Of a stretch of 12,315 nucleotides of DNA, positions 7,814 to 12,315 are shown in pieces. The notes beneath the pieces were generated by a model. It was not told the DNA's origin, searched no databases, and saw only the letters and a list, made by a program, of their open reading frames with translations. Within the stretch, counting starts at the first letter, position 1. The number at the start of each line of letters is the position of its first letter. The DNA comes from Ignavibacteria bacterium (GTDB lineage: Bacteria; Bacteroidota; Ignavibacteria; Ignavibacteriales; Ignavibacteriaceae), in assembly GCA_029863735.1 (NCBI GenBank), contig JAOTUT010000021.1, positions 1-12,315 of the forward strand, given 5' to 3'. The position numbers were made by a program, and so were the translations under genes.

Positions 7814-7957
7814 GTTGGGGATTTTACCGGAAGACAAATGAAGGGGTTTGTTTTCGTCGGACCCGAGGGAACAAAATCAATAAAGAAACTTGAATACTGG
7901 ATTAACCTTTCATTGGAATTTAACAAGAAAGCAAAAAGCTCGAAGAAGAAAAAGTAA
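7814..7957 (+). pseudogene. Truncated second copy of the TfoX N-terminal-domain gene (3' end only)
   Basis: The frame from 7820 to the TAA at 7955-7957 encodes DFTGRQMKGFVFVGPEG, then EYWINLSLEFNKKAK and a SSKKKK tail. It aligns without gaps to the last 45 codons of the gene at 3435-3776. By hand I count 24 mismatches in 138 aligned bases (about 83% identity) and 8 of 45 residues changed; most differences are synonymous. An in-frame TGA at 7811-7813 closes the frame upstream and the conserved KKMMGGLTFMV region is missing, so about the first 68 codons are gone. The excess of synonymous change suggests that it diverged while functional before being truncated. Confidence 0.8.
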
Positions 7958-8174
7958 GGTCTGCTAGTAATTGCAACGCTCTTTAGTAAGGAATTATGTT
8001 TTTCATTATTAAACGATTGGGGTGAAGTTAATCCTAGTTCGTAAGACAATTATTTTTATTCTGAATAACGCTTATCTAAAATCGGGAATTAGGCTGTATT
8101 TTTTTAGCAATTTTATCAATTGATAATTTATGTAAATACAGCCCATTATGCATTTTCTGTTTTTCTTGCGCTCA
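7958..8174. other. Intergenic remnant between the tfoX fragment and the barrel gene
   Basis: About 215 bases without a gene. It contains AACGCT at 7975-7980 and again at 8067-8072, and the large inverted repeat described separately at 8092-8143. Nothing else recognisable is seen on either strand. Confidence 0.5.
8092..8143. repeat. Nested inverted repeat, possible terminator of the barrel gene
   Basis: GGCTGTATTT at 8092-8101 is perfectly complementary to AAATACAGCC at 8134-8143. The 32-base interval contains the 14-base perfect palindrome TTATCAATTGATAA at 8113-8126. On RNA this gives a 10-bp stem enclosing a smaller hairpin. It lies about 32 bases beyond the stop of the minus-strand outer-membrane protein gene. 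No clean poly-T follows the outer stem on the minus strand, so it may be an mRNA-stabilising structure, a protein-binding site or a small mobile-element remnant rather than an ordinary terminator. Confidence 0.5.
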
Positions 8175-8759
8175 CTACCAGGCAAATCCGATATCAAACC
8201 TTAACGCAGGTGCAAATCCATTTAAATCTTCGAAGTCATCGACATCACCTGAGAAAAAGTAATAATCAACACCAATACCAAGTCCCATGGCAAACTGTTC
8301 CCCGGGAAACCATTGCCAGCCAACCAATCCTCCTGCTGAAGTGATTGAGACATTTTCGTTATCTTCATCGTTTGTAAGACTGTTGTATGAAAAATTTGGA
8401 GCAAAATAAAATCCCCGTAAATTATTTCCTTTTGGGTAGAACCTTGCTTCTGCATTTACACCAAATCCGTTTACACCAGATATTGTTGGCATTTGAAGAC
8501 CAACTCCAATTGCAGTTCCGTCGTTAAGTTTTTGAAAGTAAGAAATATTGTAGAACAATAAAAACTTTAGCGGGTTGATTACTATCATACTGCTGCGTGG
8601 TGTTATGTCTTCTGATTGTGAGACGATGACTGATGTTGTAAATAGTGTGTCGCCGGTTCCCGGATCAACCGTCCATTTTTTCTCATCAGTACGCTCCTGC
8701 CCAAAACTGGAAGAAAGCATCACACCCCCTATTAACAGAGCTATTAATAATGTTTTCAT
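8175..8759 (-). CDS. Small outer-membrane beta-barrel protein
   Basis: A 194-aa exported protein of unknown specific function. Residues 1-20 form a signal peptide ending SSSFG before QERTDEKK. A hydrophilic N-terminal stretch (to about 55) precedes a series of amphipathic beta strands with the alternating aromatic/glycine pattern of small porin-like barrels, for example FGVNAEARFYP, FYFAPNFSYNSL, GGLVGWQWFPG and GLGIGVDYYFF. The last strand, ALRFDIGFAW, ends in Trp, the C-terminal aromatic residue recognised by the BAM machinery. The length suits an 8-stranded barrel. The start is supported by AAAGGAG at 8766-8772 (complementary strand), 6 bases before the ATG. It appears monocistronic. Family-level identity, such as an OmpW- or DUF3575-like group, cannot be settled by eye. 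Confidence 0.82.
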   Translation of the reverse strand: MKTLLIALLIGGVMLSSSFGQERTDEKKWTVDPGTGDTLFTTSVIVSQSEDITPRSSMIVINPLKFLLFYNISYFQKLNDGTAIGVGLQMPTISGVNGFGVNAEARFYPKGNNLRGFYFAPNFSYNSLTNDEDNENVSITSAGGLVGWQWFPGEQFAMGLGIGVDYYFFSGDVDDFEDLNGFAPALRFDIGFAW

Positions 8760-9111
8760 TATTATCTCCTTTTGTATAATGTTATTAATTATGATTTACA
8801 AATACGAAGAAGACAATCGGAATGCCATCTGCCTATTGACTGATGAACGGTCTTAGAGAATGATTAAAGAAATTAAGTGCGAAGCTGTGAGACACATTAA
8901 TGTTTAATGTCTATTACATTGTTCAGTAAGTGAATAATAAATAGGATATAATTAGTTAAGAACCCTTCCTGAATAAATATCATTCGACGATTTACAACTA
9001 ACCTCTTAAATCAGGGTCACATCATTGAAATAATCCGTATATAACATATTGATAGAATTCGGTGGCTTTCCTGTTTAGATTTCTTTCAGCAATTATAAAG
9101 GAGTTTTTAAT
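8760..9111. other. Intergenic divergent region between the barrel and flavodoxin-like genes
   Basis: This 352-base gap must hold two divergent promoters. Supportable elements are the Shine-Dalgarno AAAGGAG of the left gene at 8766-8772 (minus strand), the AAAGGAG of the right gene at 9097-9103, and an inverted repeat at 8894-8910. No promoter with acceptable spacing stands out on either strand, and no tRNA or obvious structured RNA is seen. Confidence 0.45.
8894..8910. promoter_or_regulatory. Operator-like inverted repeat in the divergent intergenic region
   Basis: ACATTAA and TTAATGT are perfect inverted arms around TGT. The 17-base size and central placement between two divergent genes resemble a dimeric repressor site, but the arms are AT-rich and no second copy was found, so chance is a real alternative. 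Confidence 0.25.
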
Positions 9112-9525
9112 ATGAAAAAGGCGTTGATAGTAGTTCAGAATAAAAACAACACGACCAGAAAGTTTGGTGAAGAAATTGCTGAATTTCTTCTTAACCGTGG
9201 TCTTGCGGCTGAGCTTATTCCTATAAATAATTTTGAACCTAAGAATCTCGAAGGCGCTGATTACTTATTGCTCAGCGGCTGGAGAAATGGTTCAATGTTT
9301 TCAAAATCAGATAGCGAATGGATATCATTTGTAAAAAGACTCCCAACGCTCAATGGAATAAAGACAGCATTGTTTGATACATATAAAATATTTCCCGGCG
9401 GGCTATTCAGAAAAATGAAAAGATACCTTAAAGAAAAAACCGATAATCTGTCTTTCACATTTAAATCGAGCGATGGATCACTTTCAGTCTCTGATAAACT
9501 TGACCTGAATGATTTTATACGGTAG
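9112..9525 (+). CDS. Flavodoxin-like protein
   Basis: A 137-aa cytoplasmic protein with a flavodoxin fold. It opens with a strand KKALIVVQ and a loop NKNNTTRKFGEEIAEFL, which matches the phosphate-binding loop plus first helix of flavodoxins (usual T/S-x-T-G-N-T), although the canonical glycine is replaced. The second strand AAELIPI, the acidic-residue strand GADYLLLSGWRNG (about 49-61) and the strand GIKTALFDTYKIFPGG (about 83-98) fit the alternating beta-alpha order. The protein is slightly shorter than typical flavodoxins (about 140-175). FMN binding and electron transfer are plausible; the changed phosphate loop leaves open a non-redox role. The start is clear: AAAGGAG lies 8 bases before the ATG. 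It is a single-gene unit followed by its own terminator. Confidence 0.78.
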   Translation: MKKALIVVQNKNNTTRKFGEEIAEFLLNRGLAAELIPINNFEPKNLEGADYLLLSGWRNGSMFSKSDSEWISFVKRLPTLNGIKTALFDTYKIFPGGLFRKMKRYLKEKTDNLSFTFKSSDGSLSVSDKLDLNDFIR

Positions 9526-9585
9526 TATTAATATCTTTAAATAGAGTTCTTAACTTGAAATTTATCCGGGAGTGTTTATTATAGT

Positions 9586-9622
9586 AAAGCTGGTTTGTGA
9601 ATAATCGACCAGCTTTTTCTAT
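9586..9622 (+). terminator. Intrinsic terminator of the flavodoxin-like gene
   Basis: AAAGCTGGT (9586-9594) and ACCAGCTTT (9608-9616) form a perfect 9-bp stem with a 13-base loop, followed by TTCTATTT. It begins 60 bases after the stop codon and is the clearest rho-independent terminator in the window. Confidence 0.75.
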
Positions 9623-9706
9623 TTAATTATTTAACGAATTCCTCTCTTCAATAATCCAACCCTAAAAAAGGAGTCCTCAAAGTCATTCTCCGCCTTCTGT
9701 AATAAT

Positions 9707-9720
9707 TTGATTTACATCAC
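9707..9720. promoter_or_regulatory. FNR/CRP-family-like palindrome upstream of the HEAT-repeat gene
   Basis: TTGAT-TTAC-ATCAC differs at one base from the FNR/DNR-type consensus TTGAT-N4-ATCAA. It lies 54 bases before the start codon, a reasonable distance for an activator just upstream of a promoter. No regulator gene is present in the window, so control by oxygen or nitric oxide is inference only. Confidence 0.35.
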
Positions 9721-9774
9721 ACATCTTTAAGTATGTCTTTCCTTTGAAATAAAACTCAATAGAAGGAGTATACC

Positions 9775-10197
9775 ATGAAAAGCTCAATTATACTTTTCGC
9801 GGTTTCCTTAATCCTGATATTCTCATTCCAGATTCTTCCACAGGAAACAGCAGACCAGAACTCTTCTGAAATGGAGGCATGTTTTAAGACATTACTGAAT
9901 GGACTGAATTCTGATAATCTTGGGTCACAAGCTGGCTGTACTTATATAATCGGCGAACTTTGTTGCCAAAGGAGTGTTATCACTTTGTTGAAAATGCTTC
10001 GCGATTGTCCTTCAGAAGAGCTTAGAATTCTTGCGGCACTGTCACTCTACAAAATTGGAGACTCGCGCGGCATCTATGCCATCAAGCAGGCAATCAAGTT
10101 TGATGAAAGCAAAAGAGTGCAGCGAATGTGCGAAATTTTTTACAAAGCTTACATTCAGGGAAATGCTGACAATACAATAAATGTCGTGCTGAACTAA
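9775..10197 (+). CDS. Small exported HEAT-repeat protein
   Basis: A 140-aa protein. An N-terminal hydrophobic signal (about residues 4-21, ending near ILPQ before ETADQ) targets it to the periplasm; there is no lipobox. The mature part is helical and resembles about two HEAT-like repeats at about 50-125. The segment GSQAGCTYIIGELCCQRSVI, a LLKMLRD helix, then EELRILAALSLYKIGDSRGIYAIKQAI carry the typical pattern of an Ala/Leu-rich helix, a GD turn and a second helix. Such repeats usually act as protein-binding scaffolds. Six cysteines lie in the mature chain. AGAAGGAG at 9761-9768 gives a strong ribosome site 6 bases before the ATG. It is probably monocistronic: the next gene starts 100 bases on. 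The partner is unknown. Confidence 0.82.
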   Translation: MKSSIILFAVSLILIFSFQILPQETADQNSSEMEACFKTLLNGLNSDNLGSQAGCTYIIGELCCQRSVITLLKMLRDCPSEELRILAALSLYKIGDSRGIYAIKQAIKFDESKRVQRMCEIFYKAYIQGNADNTINVVLN

Positions 10198-10297
10198 TCA
10201 TTTGCTGTTTTTGCTGCATTTAGAATAATATATCATATTTCAGATATTCTGCCTAAGTTTTGTTATAATAAATTAAAGCTTGAATATTTTCTTCAAT

Positions 10298-11590
10298 ATG
10301 ATAAAAACTTTCTGCGGTATTTTATTTTTCTTAATCCTCTTGAATGCAACGTTATCATCCTATGCACAAACACAGCCTTGGAAGATCCTGCAATCTCCCG
10401 TAAATGTAACTTTAAGAAAATTAACCTTCGTTGACAGTCTTACTGGATGGGCAGCGGGTGAAGCCGGAACCATAATTCGTACGACTGATGGCGGGATTGG
10501 CTGGGACGTTCAGAATAGCAGTGTTCAAACTTTTATAATGGATATCTTTTTTGTTGATAAGAACATTGGCTGGGCATTAACCCTTAAAGATGAATTTCCC
10601 TTCAATTCGGTGATCTTGAAAACAACAAACGGCGGCGATGACTGGTCTGCAGAAAATTTTCCTGACTCTTCCAAATATATCAGAACGATTTTTTTCTTTG
10701 ATTCATTAAACGGATTTGTTGGCGGATCATACATTGGCTACACTTCTGACGGGGGTAATACTTGGACAAGTGCTGTAATCGATTCAAACATGATTTCGGG
10801 TTTTCCGGTTTTTAAATTTAATTTTCTCAACCGTCAGTTTGGTTATGCCTGCGGAGGACGTATTGATGTTGCCGGAGTTGTTTGGCGCACAACTGAATCA
10901 GGTTTAAACTGGAGTGCTCAGGGTGTTAGTGCTGATGAAATCTTTGACGTTTTTATTTTCGATTCCTTAAATGCTATCACTTTGTCCGGTGATCCTGAGG
11001 GTTTATACCCAATTGCAAAAATTACAACATCAAATTCCGGTGAAACATGGAGTAATGAAGACCTCCCATTTTTCGGTCTTTCATTTGCAATTGACTACCG
11101 AACTTATAACGAAGGCTGGTCTGCTTCAGGATATAAATTTTTGCTAACAACAAACAGAGGCGAAACGTGGAGTGAATTTGATACTCCCGATAGCACTGTT
11201 GTTTATGATCTTCAGTTTCTTGATGCGAGAACTGGTTACGCAGTCGGAGAAAATGGAGTGATTTTAAAGCTTGATCCAGCTCTGGTAGGAGTAAAAGAAG
11301 AAATTCTTTTGCAGGATGAATTTATCTTAGGTCAGAATTATCCTAATCCATTTAATCCAAGTACAAAAATTAGCTGGCAGACTCCAGTTGGTGGTTGGCA
11401 AACTCTAAAGATATTTGATATTCTTGGAAATGAATTGGCCACTCTTCTTGATGAATACCGACCTGCCGGAAAATATGAGGTTGAGTTTTCACCAGCATTT
11501 GGTATCGGGCAACTTGCATCAGGAATATATTTTTATCAATTAAAGTCTGATATCTTTTTCCAGACAAAAAAAATGATTTATCTAAAATAA
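10298..11590 (+). CDS. Secreted YCF48/BNR-type beta-propeller protein with T9SS sorting domain
   Basis: A 430-aa protein from the ATG at 10298. The in-frame TTG at 10280 adds six residues, but neither start has a Shine-Dalgarno and the ATG gives a cleaner signal peptide (IKTFCGILFFLILLNATLSS, ending YAQ). The mature part consists of repeated propeller blades of the YCF48/BNR type: blade motifs GWAAGEAGTIIRTTDGGIGW, SVILKTTNGGDDW, GYTSDGGNTW, TTESGLNW, TTSNSGETW and TTNRGETW, then GYAVGENGVILK. The C-terminal about 85 residues are a T9SS sorting domain: QNYPNPFNPSTKI, KIFDILGNELATL, GIYFYQL and KKMIYLK. In plants and cyanobacteria YCF48 helps photosystem II assembly; in these bacteria the fold is a generic secreted scaffold, so no photosynthetic role is implied. 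Confidence 0.87.
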   Translation: MIKTFCGILFFLILLNATLSSYAQTQPWKILQSPVNVTLRKLTFVDSLTGWAAGEAGTIIRTTDGGIGWDVQNSSVQTFIMDIFFVDKNIGWALTLKDEFPFNSVILKTTNGGDDWSAENFPDSSKYIRTIFFFDSLNGFVGGSYIGYTSDGGNTWTSAVIDSNMISGFPVFKFNFLNRQFGYACGGRIDVAGVVWRTTESGLNWSAQGVSADEIFDVFIFDSLNAITLSGDPEGLYPIAKITTSNSGETWSNEDLPFFGLSFAIDYRTYNEGWSASGYKFLLTTNRGETWSEFDTPDSTVVYDLQFLDARTGYAVGENGVILKLDPALVGVKEEILLQDEFILGQNYPNPFNPSTKISWQTPVGGWQTLKIFDILGNELATLLDEYRPAGKYEVEFSPAFGIGQLASGIYFYQLKSDIFFQTKKMIYLK

Positions 11591-11608
11591 AAACAGAAAG
11601 CCACCAAT

Positions 11609-12295
11609 ATGAACACAGCACTAAAAGATTTCCCTAAAAAAACCAGAGCTTTTCTTAACAAACTTTCAAAGAACAATAATCGCGAGTGGTTTGAAACAAA
11701 CCGTGATTTATACAATTCTGATTTTCTGGAACCCTGTGTTCAATTTATTGTTGAGATGGGTGATAAGCTACAAGATCTTGATCCAGAAATTGTGGCTATT
11801 CCAAAAATTGATAAATCAATTTTCCGTTTACACAGAGATGTGCGTTTCAGCAAAGATAAAACTCCTTACAAAACAAATGCGGGGTTATATTTCTGGAACG
11901 GCAAAGTGAAAAAAATGGAAGCCAGCGGATTTTATTTTCATCTTGAACCCAAACTTTTTGGTGTAGGTCTTGGAATGTATATGTTCCCTCCCCACTTGTT
12001 GAAAAAGTATCGGGATGTTGTTTCAAATCCATCTTCAGCTAAAGAGCTCCATCAAATCATAAGGTCTTTGGAAAAGAAGGGTTATTCTATCGGTGGGAAA
12101 AAATTTAAGAAAACTCCAAAGGGTTATGATCCTAATACACTTTACCCGGGTTATTTGTTATACGAGGGAATTTATGCATGGTATGAAGGCAACGATTTTA
12201 AAAAAATTGATGGCGGAAAGGCTGTTAACGTAATTTTCAAAATATTCAAAGATATGCTGCCACTGCACAGGTGGCTGATTAAAAATTTATTTTAG
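11609..12295 (+). CDS. DUF2461 family protein (TIGR02453 type)
   Basis: A 228-aa soluble protein recognisable as the DUF2461 family. The N-terminal segment has FLNKLSKNNNREWFETNRDLY (about 15-35). The hallmark FRLHRDVRFSKDKTPYKTN follows at about 72-90, then the strand SGFYFHLEP and GVGLGMYMFPPHLLKKYRD. The length matches the family. Its biochemical role is not established; the conserved Arg, His and Asp residues in the hallmark suggest a binding or catalytic site, but no reaction is known to me. It begins 18 bases after the upstream propeller gene with only a weak purine-rich ribosome site (AGAAAG), so read-through co-transcription is possible. It is complete, ending 20 bases before the window edge; a run of eight Ts follows the stop at 12300-12307. 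Confidence 0.87.
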   Translation: MNTALKDFPKKTRAFLNKLSKNNNREWFETNRDLYNSDFLEPCVQFIVEMGDKLQDLDPEIVAIPKIDKSIFRLHRDVRFSKDKTPYKTNAGLYFWNGKVKKMEASGFYFHLEPKLFGVGLGMYMFPPHLLKKYRDVVSNPSSAKELHQIIRSLEKKGYSIGGKKFKKTPKGYDPNTLYPGYLLYEGIYAWYEGNDFKKIDGGKAVNVIFKIFKDMLPLHRWLIKNLF

Positions 12296-12315
12296 ATTCT
12301 TTTTTTTCAACCTGA

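Noticed and set aside
7795..8049. 84-codon open frame on the minus strand
   Set aside because: It is the antisense shadow of the TfoX fragment; the equivalent shadow also appears opposite the intact TfoX gene.
7500..8080. Integron attC sites suggested by the AACGCT/AGCGTT motifs
   Set aside because: Spacing between candidate arms (over 200 bases) and the flanking bases do not fit the RYYYAAC/GTTRRRY attC pattern, and no integrase is present.
10280..10297. TTG start giving a six-residue longer propeller protein
   Set aside because: There is no ribosome site for the TTG, and the ATG at 10298 directly precedes a good signal peptide. The longer form cannot be excluded.
12258..12275. Hairpin GCCAC/GTGGC near the end of the DUF2461 gene
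   Set aside because: It lies inside the coding sequence and is not directly followed by a T-run, so it is not called as a terminator.
1..12315. tRNA or rRNA genes, CRISPR arrays, transposases
   Set aside because: No evenly spaced repeats, no tRNA-like cloverleaf and no transposase or integrase motifs were found on either strand by eye.

Overview
The window reads like chromosome of an Ignavibacteria-type bacterium (Ignavibacteriota/Melioribacter side of the Chlorobi-Bacteroidota group). By eye it is AT-rich, with short intergenic gaps. Two secreted proteins end in the C-terminal type IX secretion (T9SS) sorting domain typical of that group: a QNYPNPFNPST block followed by a motif of the type DILGNE-ATL, a GVYFYQL-like strand and a KKMI-L-(R/K) end. 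This assignment is inferred from protein style; no rRNA or other taxonomic marker is present.

Layout. (1) 70-3381, + strand: a large secreted GH85 endo-beta-N-acetylglucosaminidase with accessory FN3-like and LamG domains and a T9SS tail. (2) 3435-3776, +: a small stand-alone TfoX N-terminal-domain protein. (3) 3845-4054, -: the decayed C-terminal remnant of an EamA-type transporter. (4) 4203-7353, - strand, read right to left: a probable three-gene operon encoding a 601-aa cysteine-rich protein with transthyretin-like (prealbumin-fold) domains and no signal peptide, a lipoprotein cysteine protease of papain-like/AvrRpt2 (C70) type, and a lipoprotein of unknown function. A terminator-like hairpin lies after the first gene and a GC-rich one after the third. 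(5) 7354-8174: decayed intergenic DNA holding the last 45 codons of a second TfoX copy and a large nested inverted repeat. (6) 8175-8759, -: a small outer-membrane beta-barrel protein. (7) 9112-9525, +: a flavodoxin-like protein with its own terminator. (8) 9775-10197, +: a small exported HEAT-repeat protein preceded by an FNR/CRP-like palindrome. (9) 10298-11590, +: a secreted YCF48/BNR-type beta-propeller protein with a T9SS tail. (10) 11609-12295, +: a DUF2461 protein.

How it fits together. The window is dominated by envelope and secreted proteins. The GH85 enzyme would cut the chitobiose core of N-glycans outside the cell, and T9SS would export it and anchor or release it. The best candidate for an undescribed system is the 4203-7353 operon: a predicted extracytoplasmic, membrane-anchored protease is co-transcribed with a large protein without a signal peptide and with a second lipoprotein. 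The two TfoX copies on either side of this operon suggest that it sits in a rearranged or inserted segment.
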